Below, in pieces: positions 44,912 through 55,168 of a DNA stretch of 64,000 bases. A program made the translations under genes and the position numbers. Source of the DNA: Strobilurus pachycystidiatus (lineage: Eukaryota; Basidiomycota; Agaricomycetes; Agaricales; Physalacriaceae); the NCBI GenBank assembly GCA_019915135.1, contig JAHLMK010000016.1, positions 744,001 to 808,000 on the forward strand, in the 5' to 3' direction. Under the pieces are notes generated by a model. That model made no database searches. It saw only the letters and a program-made list of their open reading frames with translations, and was not told the DNA's origin. The number at the start of each line of letters is the position of its first letter. The stretch's first letter is position 1.

Positions 44912-46284
44912 GGTGAATTCGAGGCGAAAGATTGGTTATGAGAGTGCGATTTGCTTCGCAAATGCCGGTGCTGGGTGCTGGAAAAATCATCCAGTCGATC
45001 CTGTATTTAAACACTCTGCCATGACCCCGGATAACGAGTAGTATAAAGCAACTTCCGTTTTGGCACGAGCCCTTGTTCAAGGTAGCCGAACGGACGATGT
45101 GGGAACGACTCCAGGGCAACGGAGGTCCGTAGATGAGCAACGTGTGTTGGACTGATGGGAGAAAGGTTGTTGAATGTGTGGGATAACTAGCGTGGCCGTC
45201 ATGGCATCTATATCAGCAAGACTATATCAGTCCCAGTTCAATTCGCAACGACGACAAGTAGATGTCCTTACGGAGCTGTGGTAAGCAGGCACGCGCTGAT
45301 CATCCTCAGCCACCTAGGTACAGTACATCTTGGCGCTGTAAAGTTTCATCTCGAGCGATATGGCCGCAAGAAAGTACTGTAGTGACATACTTACTTACTG
45401 TTTTGGGCATCACCGCCCAAGGGTCGCATCGACGGATATTCCCTTTTCGGCCCATCGTTTCTACTTGACAGCGACGGGTCAGATAGGCCTGGGGGCCAAA
45501 ATTTCTGATTGGGGGGATGCTTTGCGAGATCGAATTAGGTCGATAGTTTAGATGCCTGTCGGTGTCTTTTCTGTTGTGTGCCGTCATATACTACTCACTG
45601 GCATGCTGCAGCGAAATTTGAAGACGGAGTGAGCGAGGTGAACCCGCGTGAGACAATCACTCCCAGAAATGAGGAGGAAAAACTAGTGACCAGCCGAACG
45701 CGTCAAGTTCTGCGTCTAATGTCCTTTCGGCGGTCGGAGAGGGTGTAGAGTGTACAGTTTCAGGAACTTTGTCATCGGCGTGTGGGCTGTGAGCCTGTGG
45801 GTCCACAAAGAAAGCGCCGGATTGGGATAAGCCGCGTCGGGACTCAAGCCTCGGGAGCCTGGACTAAAGGAGCATTGTAGGTCCAGTCGTCGACAAAGAC
45901 AGACCTCTATGGTACGAAGCAACTCTTCAGAATATAGCCGCTGTCCACCAAGTTTTGAATGATGATGTAGAACGAAACGCCGGTTCGGGTCAGAACTCCT
46001 CGCTATGCAATGACAGTGCATAGAGAAGACTCCAGAGAATCCCTGGGAGGTAGGATCCGTCGTGATGATCAGTGGCAAGCGGCTGTCGGCGGACGCAGGT
46101 TCCCTCAAATTCCACCTCTTGACGAGAATCGAAGTCCGGCAGATGTTCGATAGAATGGAGCTTGGCCTAGCTTGGGATATCTGATACGAGACTGACGGTC
46201 GAAAGAAAAAGAGAGCCGATACTCAACTGTAACACACCCGGGCCGCCTCAGCCGAGGGCAGGTGGTCCGTGCGCAGCCAAATCC
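44912..46284. other. Intergenic, no supported gene
   Basis: About 1.4 kb upstream of the U2 gene. An open stretch at 45716-46108 on the minus strand has no recognisable domain. The bases before 46285 should hold upstream promoter elements of the U2 gene. Confidence 0.4.
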
Positions 46285-46291
46285 TATAAAA
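46285..46291 (+). promoter_or_regulatory. TATA box of U2 snRNA gene A
   Basis: TATAAAA, about 26 bp upstream of the likely U2 5' end at 46311. The other U2 copy has a TATATATA at the same distance. Confidence 0.55.
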
Positions 46292-46310
46292 GACGTGTTT
46301 CAACATTCTG

Positions 46311-46508
46311 ATTCCTTACCACTCTGGCCTTTTGGCTTAGATCAAGTGTAGTATCTGTTCTTAATAGTTTAACCACTATTACGGAGGCACCGCCTCCCGT
46401 ATCTGGTTATCTAATTTTTGCCGCCCTTGTCCCCGATGCTCTGCTTGCAACATCGGGGCGCGATGACCTTGCTACTGCAGTACTGGCTTGTGTCGTCGGG
46501 GGAACCCC
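46311..46508 (+). ncRNA. U2 spliceosomal snRNA, copy A
   Basis: Recognised from the highly conserved 5' region GGCCTTTTGGCTTAGATCAA followed by GTGTAGTATCTGTTCTT, which contains the branch-site pairing sequence GTAGTA. Stem-loop II (ACGGAGGCACCGCCTCCCGT) is followed by a Sm-like site CTAATTTTTG and the two 3' stem-loops (CCCCGATG...CATCGGGG and the loop around TACTGCAGTA). Ends are estimated from the conserved region shared with copy B and may be off by a few bases. U2 pairs with the intron branch site and with U6 in the spliceosome. Copy A differs from copy B by a single base (T at 46484 here) over 198 bp, and the match continues about 65 bp downstream. Confidence 0.93.
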
Positions 46509-46616
46509 TTCCTCCTCTTTTTTTTTTGCCGTCTACTATCTGGAGTCTTCAGTTGAAGTTCTCTGGGGTGACAGTAAAAGTTCAGGTTCAGGTAGCAAAG
46601 TAGAGTTGTCCGTATT

Positions 46617-48188
46617 CTACCACAGTGTTACCGAAACGCTTTCTCGTCGGAGCTCTTCAATGAATTGCGCCACTCTATCAGGTACCTCGCGACCATCTCG
46701 ACTCCCCACCGTTAGTGAAGACAGCACTCGCGATCTAAGCGAAAGAATTGCAATCAACTCTTCATCTGGTATTTCTTTCGCCCACACCAGCTCTAGTGAG
46801 GCCAGGACTGGCAAGAAAGACTGCGATGACATCTTGAACAGAAGATCCTCTGAGACAAGCGAAGGACTAGTCGGCGACTCGACAATTTTCAGCTTCCTCA
46901 ACTCTGCCGACAGTTCCAGAAGCTCCAGGATCTGGAACGCGCAACCTCCCACCGCGACCGGTGTATCGTTGTTCACTGTAGCGCCAACGACAATGCTGAA
47001 CGATTCCAATGAACACCGAGAGCGCCTCAAGAACCTGGTAATGTCATATATCACGGAGGTTCCCAACAAAGAGGCATCTGCGATACGTATCGTCAGCTCC
47101 TTCAGTTCCGGTGCTTTGACAAGCAGGAACGGGGATGTCTGACGACTCGGATGCGCTCCGAGTATTGCAAGATCCACTTCCAAACTCGTCAAGGTCAGCC
47201 TGGTTGTCGCGGGCGTGTGGGGCGGGAGCAAGGACGTCGCTATGCTCTTAATCGTAAGGTGGTTCTCCTTCCCCTCCCGGGCGCGCAACCACGGCGAAAC
47301 ATCCTGAACCGCCCTCGTGCAGGGCGAAAAATGCGCAATTTGGCCCCAAGGCAAGCGCACCGCTGCTGCCTTTGCATAGACAGTAGTCAACTTGGGCGCC
47401 TTCAGGAACGTCTTGTATGGGTGTTGGATGTTGTCGTCTGTGAGGACCAGCTTCAAGGACTGCAGGAGGGGAAATGCGCCGCCAGCGACGAACCTGTCGA
47501 GCCGGCGCATCTCGACCTGAGTAAGCGCAAGCTCTGCAGATTCCCAGCGCTCGAAGTTCTTGTAGAGCTTCGCGAAATGGGGGAGCCATTGCTTGGACGC
47601 CATTGTATGCTCGTCGAGCAATGACGTCGGATGCTTTTCTGGTTCAAACGCCATCATCTTCACAGCTAGGGGTAAATTCCCAGCACGTTCGAGGTGTAGG
47701 TTGACGAGATTGTCGTTGGAGAGGAAATGAGAGTATCTGCCGACGGAGACGGATATGATCGTCCATAGTCGGGGTGTAGCGAGAGCTAGCTGGCGCCAAC
47801 TGTAGCAAACGGAACTGATAGTAAGAGGCACATCCAGGTACTTCTGCGGTTCAAAGTTATCGCATGCGAATTGGAAGATGATGAGGTGTAGTTCCGCAGG
47901 GAGCTTCCGTATGGAGGAGGAGAGGTGAATGTCAAGATCATCTTCGGAAACACGTCTTTGAACATGAAGAGCAGTGACCATGTCGCTCATTGTATCATTG
48001 ATGTCTGCGTCAATGTGCGCGCCAATGAAAGAATTTTGTAGGATGTCTTGGGCGCCGACGGGCCGCCGAGAAGTAGGAGTAGATACGCAGGCGCGAATGT
48101 AGTTGTTTCCACAGATTGGTCCCGACTTGATAGTGTCGATGCATGAGTGGCAGAGGGAGTATGGCGAAGTGGAAAGATCTGTAAGCAT
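46617..48188 (-). CDS. F-box protein (basidiomycete type)
   Basis: An intronless 523-residue protein. I chose the ATG at 48188 because the N terminus then holds YSLCHSCIDTIKSGPICGNN, resembling the Cys-x2-Cys leader common in basidiomycete F-box proteins. An F-box follows around residues 80-130 (IRKLPAELHLIIFQFACDNF and VCYSWRQLALATPRLWTII), then leucine-rich segments such as LQSLKLVLTDDN, APELKELTIRI, and ELRKLKIVESP. It likely recruits substrates to an SCF ubiquitin ligase via Skp1; the substrate is unknown. An alternative in-frame start is the ATG opening MSDMVTALHVQRRV. It ends 108 bp from the U2 copy A 3' end in a tail-to-tail arrangement. Confidence 0.8.
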   Translation of the reverse strand: MLTDLSTSPYSLCHSCIDTIKSGPICGNNYIRACVSTPTSRRPVGAQDILQNSFIGAHIDADINDTMSDMVTALHVQRRVSEDDLDIHLSSSIRKLPAELHLIIFQFACDNFEPQKYLDVPLTISSVCYSWRQLALATPRLWTIISVSVGRYSHFLSNDNLVNLHLERAGNLPLAVKMMAFEPEKHPTSLLDEHTMASKQWLPHFAKLYKNFERWESAELALTQVEMRRLDRFVAGGAFPLLQSLKLVLTDDNIQHPYKTFLKAPKLTTVYAKAAAVRLPWGQIAHFSPCTRAVQDVSPWLRAREGKENHLTIKSIATSLLPPHTPATTRLTLTSLEVDLAILGAHPSRQTSPFLLVKAPELKELTIRIADASLLGTSVIYDITRFLRRSRCSLESFSIVVGATVNNDTPVAVGGCAFQILELLELSAELRKLKIVESPTSPSLVSEDLLFKMSSQSFLPVLASLELVWAKEIPDEELIAILSLRSRVLSSLTVGSRDGREVPDRVAQFIEELRRESVSVTLW

Positions 48189-48522
48189 CTCAAGCTGAAC
48201 CTTTGAGGAAGGGAGGTAAGTCTACTTATTTTGACGAGCGGCAAGGATACTACCTGAAAGCACCGTGGATAGTGTACCGAAGGTTGTTGCTCTGAACGAC
48301 GTGGTATAAGACGAAAAGTGGAGGAGTGAAAGAATAAAGCAACGATAGGGGCTCGGTCAGCCCAATCTGGATTCAACGTCCTCGGCTATCTATGTATAAA
48401 CATCGAACACAGAATGCGAGGATAAATTACTATGTATGTACGAGATATGCAATGGGAATATACAATGCGGGATATACTAGTCGAAACGCAAACAACAAAT
48501 CAGAGAAAACACGAACTCTACA
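48189..48522. other. Short intergenic region
   Basis: Lies between the F-box gene start and the stop of the next minus-strand gene. It presumably contains the F-box promoter. Confidence 0.4.
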
Positions 48523-49723
48523 CTACATGATCGTACATTCAGAATTATCGCTTCGCTTGAAGCGGCCCAAGCTGCTCCTGAAGGAAGACTGGGAGCTTGT
48601 CCTCTCAAGCGAAAGATCCACTTGTTTGGCATCCTTTCCAAACCTCGCACTCCCGGGGACCCATGCCCTGAACGTGAACGCAAAGTGGTTGTTCGCGTTT
48701 GCGTTCGATTCAGCTTTCTCTTCATCCGAGTCCGAGTCCTCATCCGTTTCCGGCTCCGGGTCAGGCAGCACCTCCTCCCTCAAAGGCGACGGCTTCCGCG
48801 TCGTCGTCTCCCATTGCTCATGCCTCCACCTTAACCAAAGCTGCTGCCCAACATGCCGTTGCCGATTCCACCGCGAGATTTGCATAGCGCGCATAGCGGG
48901 GTGCCTCGCGTCCGTCAGATAATCGCTAGGGCTCTCGGACACTGGTGGCACTGTGGGCCGGGGATGCGCATTCTTTGGGCGGGTGATGGCCACTTCGTCG
49001 CCGAATTTGTTGATGTAGTGGCCTGAGCGGGGTTTCACGAGGGGCGGAGGCTACATACAACGGGCTTCGTTAGTAATGCTTTGGGAAAGAAGAGTAGGTG
49101 GGGAGGGGGCGTACACGGGATCTAATCCTTTTAATGCCCTTCTGCGCAACATCATCATCCTCGCGAAGGCGCTTTCCGTTGGAATTCTGGGGAAACGAAC
49201 CAACAATGAGTCAAAAGGTCGTGAACAAAGAGCTGGCTCACTCACCACAACGACGAGCCCAGCCGTCCGATACCACTCCGCACGGTGGAGGAGGGCAATT
49301 CTCCGATTCGTGTAGATGCGGTATTGGGACAACCACTTGGCTCTGAACGCCATCACCATCTCGCGCTCTGGCAAGCAGAACACCCCGCGTGTGCACACCA
49401 TGACGCGCCTTTGCTCACTCCGGAAGAGGTTGATCAGGTGAATCATCTTCGCCGCGTCCTCGGGGATCAGGTCGCTCAGGTTGACGACAGATATTTCCAT
49501 GAGACAGAAGACGGTCTTGGGGTGAAATAGTGTGCTGAGGCTGGGCATGTATCGCCGCCATTCCCCGCCCTCTTCGATGAAGAACGAGATGTCGGAATAA
49601 TCGACCGACACTGGCTCTGGTGGCCCGGGGGCTGGCGCGGTATTGCTCGACTGCGAAATGGGATTTTGAGTGAACAAAGTCGAACAAAGCAACCAACAAT
49701 CCACTTACTATCGAGTTTCCCAT
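48523..49723 (-). CDS. Uncharacterised protein with acidic tail
   Basis: Four exons, 49723-49709, 49650-49246, 49186-49115 and 49050-48523, each at phase 0, giving 339 residues. The first exon encodes only MGNSI, which could be an N-myristoylation-like Gly2-Asn3 signal. The body begins SSNTAPAPGPPEPVSVDYSD and contains a folded-looking domain (FIEEGGEWRRYMPSLSTLFH, MEISVVNLSDLIPEDAAKM, VCTRGVFCLPEREMVMAFRA). A basic linker (NGKRLREDD) follows, then an Asp/Glu/Ser-rich stretch (EPETDEDSDSDEEKAE) and a basic C-terminal end SRFKRSD-like. I recognise no named domain. All three introns keep frame and are supported by consensus sites, so the gene model is good though function is not known. Confidence 0.65.
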
Positions 49724-50189
49724 GGCTAAAGCTGCAATTGGATTTGAAATTTGATGATTCGTGGGGTATTTGCGGGTGGTGCGGAGGATCGTTCGTGAAG
49801 GCAAGAGCACTGGAGCCGCCGTTACCAGTTTGGGACAAGTTTGTCCAACCGTGCCAAATATTGACAAAAGTCACGTTGGCGCTGGGCTGGGAGCGCCATT
49901 GTTCGACATTTTGGGCCACCTGCCGGATGTGGGCAGGACTGGCGATGAATCATGAGTACACTCCCCGACCTCGGACTGGCCGCGCAGAAATAAGGCTGTC
50001 GTGTTGTTGTCCGCCAGCCTTCAACTTGTTTCCCTACAGCAAGAGAATTCAGGGGACCATTTCTGGTTGCTAAAAAAGCTTATCACCTACCGATAGCGTA
50101 CCTCCAAAAACATGACATCGGTTTTATTGCGCCACACTGGTCGGGCTTGACCGCAAGCATACAGAGTCGCCCAAAGGTACTAGCCACCC
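49724..50189. other. Intergenic, no supported gene
   Basis: Upstream of the preceding gene and before the tandem repeat block. Nothing recognisable beyond presumed promoter sequence. Confidence 0.35.
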
Positions 50190-51620
50190 CGCTGATAAAT
50201 CACAGTCTCGTGTTCACTGTCGTAGAGTGCATACATAGGGAGCTTGACTCTGGTACAACGATGGTCGGGCTTTCGCAGGATGGAGGATCGCCCGCGTCAA
50301 GTCCTACTGCCGAATTCGATCCTACACGAATCATGACAGTAAGACGGCGTATACTGGGAGCAATGTCAACTTCCTCTGCCTCGAAATGACGATGAGCACC
50401 GACCGAGCATTGCTGCTTCCCCTTAATCAATGAAACATTCTGGACTCCCAAGCTCAAAGCGTTTTTCGTTTGGCTCGAAAGTCGGCACGGTCGTAGATTC
50501 AAAGTGTGCGAATGTAGAGCAAAGCGAGATTCATTGTCATCTCATTCGTTGGATGACTACCGTCCAGCCTCGAGTCTCCCAGTCTAGACATGGAAATTAA
50601 TAAGATAAGATAAAAGAAGAGCGGGAAGACATAGTCATACTGTCGAAGTCGAATGGATCCTACACGACTCATGACAGAAAGACCGCGTATACTGAGCGTA
50701 ACGTCAACTTCTGGTGCCTCGAAATGACAATGTGCACCGACCAAGTACTGCTACTATCCCCTATCCCATAACACACCCCAGGCGCCCAAGTTTGCGGGAT
50801 GTATTGTGTTTGGTTCGGAAGTCGGCACAGTCGTGGATGAAGTGTGCGAGCGTAGACTGAGGCGAGATCTATTGTCATCTCATTCGTTGGATGACTACCC
50901 GTCAAACCTCGAGTCTCCCAACCTGGATCTGAAAGTCAATAAGATAAACGAAGAGCGGGAAGACAATGAGCGACCTGACCTAGCAGCGCCATCCTTTCCT
51001 TCCCATTTCAGAATGGCGATGGCCGAAAACTCGGACTGGGAGATGGACCTTTTCATAGAGAAAACATTGGCCCGCGTGAAATCCTACTGCCGAATTCAAG
51101 TCATGACATCCGCGACCGCGAAAGGTCGTCTGTTGGGAACACGTCAACTTCCTTCCCCCCGAGTCGAATGAAGATGCGCACCTGCCTGCTACTTCCCCTC
51201 ATCCCATAAGACATGCCAGGATACTTGGGCAAATCCTCGTGCGGAAGAAGACATGCGTCCAGCCACAGTCTGGAAGTAAATGAGATAAACGAACGGCGGG
51301 AAGACAAGGGGCGCAGAGTCCTGACCGGCAGCGATTCCATCCCGGCCTATACTGGCAACTTCCTCTGCCTCGAAACGAAGACGTGCACCGACCAGACCAA
51401 GTACCGGCGGATTAGGCTGCCACTTCCCCCTGTCCCTAGACTCTCGAGCTCTAAAGCGCCTGCGGAGTGTACCTCGGTTGTTCCGAGGGTAGAAACGGCA
51501 AGGCTAAGGGCGGTCGTGCGTAGTGTCTCGGTCTGGTTCGTGTGGACGTGTGGAAGCGGGCATGCTTCAACCCTAGAGTCTCCGAGTGTAAGCGGGACGA
51601 GTAGCGGGAGGACAATGAGC
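50190..51620. repeat. Degenerate tandem repeats, about 338-bp unit
   Basis: A block at 50475-50585 recurs at 50812-50920 at an exact 338-bp offset: both contain ATTGTCATCTCATTCGTTGG followed by ATGACTACC, then CTCGAGTCTCCC. A second marker, CGTCAACTTC...CCTCGAAATGA...GCACCGACC, appears at about 50365 and 50703, with weaker versions at about 51136 and 51352. Units after the first two are more diverged and unequal in length. A 338-bp period is not a multiple of three, so this is not a protein repeat. No gene is supported within the block. Confidence 0.7.
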
Positions 51621-52059
51621 GTACGATACTGGTTCACAACGGCAGCGCCGTCATTTCCTTCCCGATATGATTTCATGCCCCGTTCTTTCCTTCCCATTCG
51701 ACGGGCTCGCGCACGAGAAGGCCATCGCCATTGAGTGCGCGGTAATCGTATTCAGGTGCTGCTTTGACGATAAACAGAATTGAACAGAGGTGCATGCTAG
51801 CAAGAAGGAAGGGACGTTTATCGGAAAGATTCGCATTTCGGATGATGTCAGCCGTGTTCGCACGGGTGCCGCCACACTATCGACGCGTTTGCTGAAATCA
51901 CTAAGCACTAATGCATGGTACTGGGAAAAGGCGAGGATGATGTTCCAGTGAAATCGAACGATAAGAACGCGTCAAATGATATCCATGATGTTAATGTGCA
52001 AAGTAGTAATACAACTTGGTATGTTTAAGTCCATGCTTCCTTACTCCCTCGCGAGTAGA
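51621..52059. other. Intergenic, no supported gene
   Basis: Between the tandem repeats and the stop of the stress-protein-like gene. No feature recognised. Confidence 0.4.
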
Positions 52060-53074
52060 CTAGTAGTTGTCTTGGGTAGTACGGCCCTGTTGGAGCGCTT
52101 GCTTTCCATCCTCCGCCCGGATCTCTCCACGCTCAGTCATAGCTGGTTTCTTGGCAACTTTGCCAACAACCTGGGGATAAAGGCATGAGAGGATGTAGAC
52201 GGATCGAACAAGAACAAACACTGACCTGCTCCGTCTTGCCGACTAGCTTGTCCACAGCCGAAGGCTTGCCGCCTTGGGCGTATTCGTTCTGGCCGGTGGC
52301 TGCAGGAGACATGGATTAACAAACGATTCGATAGAATAGATGCGGATACACACCATTGCGGCCATAGTCAGACGACTCGTTGTCGCGGTTCAGAGATGAG
52401 CCAGTGTTGGCACCGGTGTTGGCGCCAGTGTTTGCGCCAGTGGACAGTCCGCTGTTGGTTCCAGAGGCCGAGTCGTAGGTCGATTGCTTGTTGGACGAGC
52501 CGAAGTCTGCACCGAACTGATCTTGTCTGCCAGTGGAGCCGTACTCCTGCTGACCAGTAGAGCCGTACTCCTGCTGGCCAGAAGAGCCGAACTGCTGCTT
52601 GCCGGTAGTGGAACCGTACTCGCCGGAGCGGTTGGAGTCAAACTCGCCACCGCGGGAGCCGTGACCGGTGGTGCGGTCAGAAGAGCCGAACTCGCCACCA
52701 GCGCTGGAGCCATACTCGCCACCGGTCGAGCCAATGCCACCAGTGCGGTCAGAGCCGTACTGACCGCCGCCGGTCGAGCCAAGGCCAGTTGTGCGGTCAG
52801 AGCCGTACTGGCCACCGCCGGTCGAGCCAAGGCCGCCTGTGCGCTCAGAGCCGTACTCCCCGCCGCGCGCGCCTGCGCCGCCAGTGCTGCCGAACTCGGA
52901 GTTGGGGTTGCTGCTCTGGATGTGGGAGGGGTTGCGCTCGACGGACTCGGCAGAGTAGTCGACGGCGTTGACGCCACGGTTGCCCGGGATGGGGTCAGAG
53001 TCGCCGTGGATGTGGTGCTGGGGCGTGGACTCGAAGGCGGAGGTGTTGTTGTTGTTGGAGGTGTACTGGGACAT
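52060..53074 (-). CDS. Gly/Ser-repeat protein with CsbD-like C terminus (DDR48-like)
   Basis: Three exons, 53074-52354, 52299-52226 and 52170-52060, in phase, giving 301 residues. After MSQYTSNNNNTSAFEST and an ordered N-terminal part (QHHIHGDSDPIPGNRGVNAV) comes a long run of short repeats of the type GSTGGxxYGSDRTxGLGSTG and YGSTGQQEYGSTG, hydrophilic and disordered. The spliced C terminus reads KPSAVDKLVGKTEQVVGKVA followed by KKPAMTERGEIRAEDGKQA, which resembles the CsbD-like motif (DKLxGKxExxxGKxxxxPxxxxxGExR) found in fungal DDR48-type stress proteins. It is probably a hydrophilic stress protein in cytosol or nucleus. The role of the repeats is unclear. Repeat number is likely variable between strains. 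Confidence 0.7.
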
Positions 53075-53989
53075 GATGAAGAAGAGTGTTGGTTGGTTTG
53101 GGTGAGTGTGTGTGAGTGTGGATGGGTTATTGTGAGACACTGGCAGCGCAGGACGCCCTATAAGCAATCCAGAGCCGTGACATCATGGAGGCGACGATGA
53201 CAGCGTGTTTGGAGTGAGCCAGCCATGACCGCATCGCTATCACATGGCGGGACCCAATTCGGTCAGTCGCTCCGCATCCACTCACCATCTCAGTCCTCCG
53301 CGACCTGTGCGGCTCTGTCGGGTAGACGCACTGGTGTCATTGGCTCCACCCCCGCTCGAACGTTCGAAAGTAGGCGTGGTACCTGTTCATTTGTTACTTT
53401 CCATGGCAACTTGCTAAAATACAACTAGCGGCGCTGATGAGTGCGATGAAGAATTATGACGCTTGAATGACCTACATGACAAGCAGATTCAAAATCCTGA
53501 AGAACACGCATACATTCACGACGCGCAACGCGTCAAACCTGCTGTCGTGTACGCGGAAAGAGTCGCGATAACCAACCTGATGGTATCTTCTACGTTTGAG
53601 AACAGTCTGAGGGATGTGCATGCAACTTACATCACAAAAATACATACATCGCATAATCACACGCCATAAATGCCAATATCGCATGACCGACGTTGAAAAT
53701 TCGCGACAAAGCGCCGAGTAAGTAACACTTACATTCGACTCAGATGGCAGGGTATCATCTGAAAGAGTGAGATCCTGTTCTGGCCAAACGCTTTGAACAG
53801 CAGCGTCGCGTTCAGCATTCAGGCAAGTCGACAGCTACAAGGAATGTTAGCTCACGAAGCCGAAAGAGGAGGATGAGTTCACAGGCTACAGCCAGAGAAA
53901 TACTGGATCCCGAGGCGATTCGTCATGAGACTCAGACTGATATCACTTGGCATCGATGCTGGTTTCCCTGGAACTCCAGTCACGATTAT
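53075..53989. other. Intergenic, no supported gene
   Basis: Upstream of the stress-like gene and before the second tandem repeat block. Two overlapping short frames at 53460-53690 lack domain features. Confidence 0.4.
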
Positions 53990-54693
53990 TCTCACCTCTC
54001 TACTTGATTCTCGGCGCCGAACCCCCTCGACGAATGAGTTGACTGCCACGTTACGATTGCCAAAGAATCTAGATAGTGCGGCAATTATTTATCACTGGTG
54101 GCAATGAGTCAGGGCATCGATTCGTTCTCTAGTAGCAAGTCGGATGAGCTGTCCGCCCAATAAGACAAAAGATCACGAACTTGTTCCGCTTGGCTATCGC
54201 CCCCAATGTCATTGCTCTCTCACCATACTGTATTCTCGCCTCACTGATTCTCGGCGCCTACGAGTGAAGTTGACTGCCACCGTGAGGGCGCGTTATGATT
54301 GAACCTAGATGAGTAGTACGACGGTTCTTTATCAATCGTCCAGGGCATCGATTCGTTCTCTGCCAGCAAGTCATTAGCCGTTCGCCCAATGAGATGAAAG
54401 ATCACGCACTTGTTCCGCTTGGCTATCACCGTCGTTGCCCTATCTCCGTACTGTATTCTCACCTCTCGAATTCTGAGTGAAGTTGACTGCCACCGCGGCG
54501 AGGCATGCCATAGAATCTATCACTCGCAATGAGTCAAAGCATCCATCCGTTCTCTGCCATGGCCAGTCAGTCGTTCGCCCAATAATCTAATCCGAGTCAA
54601 AACCACGAACTTGTTCCGCTTCGCTATCACGCGCAACGTCGTGACCCTCTCCCCCTCGGTCATGCTGCTCCAATTGGCGATGCGGGACAAGGT
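53990..54693 (-). repeat. Tandem array derived from the 3' exon of the small protein gene
   Basis: The marker CACGAACTTGTTCCGCTT, reverse complement of the AKRNKFV-coding sequence, occurs at about 54172, 54401 (one changed base) and 54602, spaced 229 and 201 bp apart. A second marker, GTTGACTGCCACC, sits about 130-140 bp upstream of each in plus orientation. The unit nearest the gene (to 54693) contains the working exon 2. The other two encode VIAKRNKCVIFHLI and AIAKRNKFVIFCLI in one frame but lack the upstream half and run into stops, so they are duplicated exon fragments. Confidence 0.72.
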
Positions 54694-54867
54694 CTACAGC
54701 CAACCGTAAGACGACGACAACGGCGATATATCACTGGGAGGGCCCACCCCATCTAGGTTGATGACCATGGGGCCCAGCTCTTCGAGCTTCACGGCAGGCG
54801 CATCCGAGTCCACCGTTGGCGCGTTCGTGGGCGGCGGGAGAGCCTGAGGCGGATTTGTCGCGGTCAT
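54520..54867 (-). CDS. Small conserved fungal protein (GPMVIN-DGTLSRIANW type)
   Basis: Two exons, 54867-54748 and 54693-54520, both phase 0, give 97 residues. The intron splits a conserved stretch: exon 1 ends KLEELGPMVINLDG and exon 2 begins TLSRIANWSSMTEGERVTTL followed by RVIAKRNK. The joined pattern (LDELGPM-V/I-N-xDGTLSRIANW...MTxxERxxTxRxxAKRN) is one I recall as a widespread short fungal protein or protein domain with no assigned function. An N-terminal Pro/Thr-rich leader precedes it. After AKRNK the frame continues for about 30 residues into sequence shared with the tandem array, ending HCE at 54520, so the C terminus may be a recent addition. Without the splice, exon 1 alone ends after YGWL, which hides the motif. 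Confidence 0.66.
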
Positions 54868-55168
54868 GGTAAGAGGGAAACGTGTCACATGGCCGATCAG
54901 GGCAGTATTCCTGAGGACAAGCTGAACCTGTTTCAAGTTGTCTACATTGATGCGATAACTGAGAACAAGGTGTGTAACAGTAATATGATCATAGAGAACT
55001 GGTCTCACAAAACGCCAAGACAGAAGTACGAGAGAATGACCATGGCCTTCTCAGAGGATCATACTTATTCCATCCGCGTCGAGATATCTACCATGAGCCC
55101 GAATTAGCTTGCATGTCACAGGTGCCAATCGGCCATTATGATCAAGTGGCGCTTGGCGCAAGACTTGG

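Noticed and set aside
50190..51900. Several open frames across the 50-52 kb repeats as a protein family
   Set aside because: They follow the repeat with a non-triplet period and lose frame from unit to unit.
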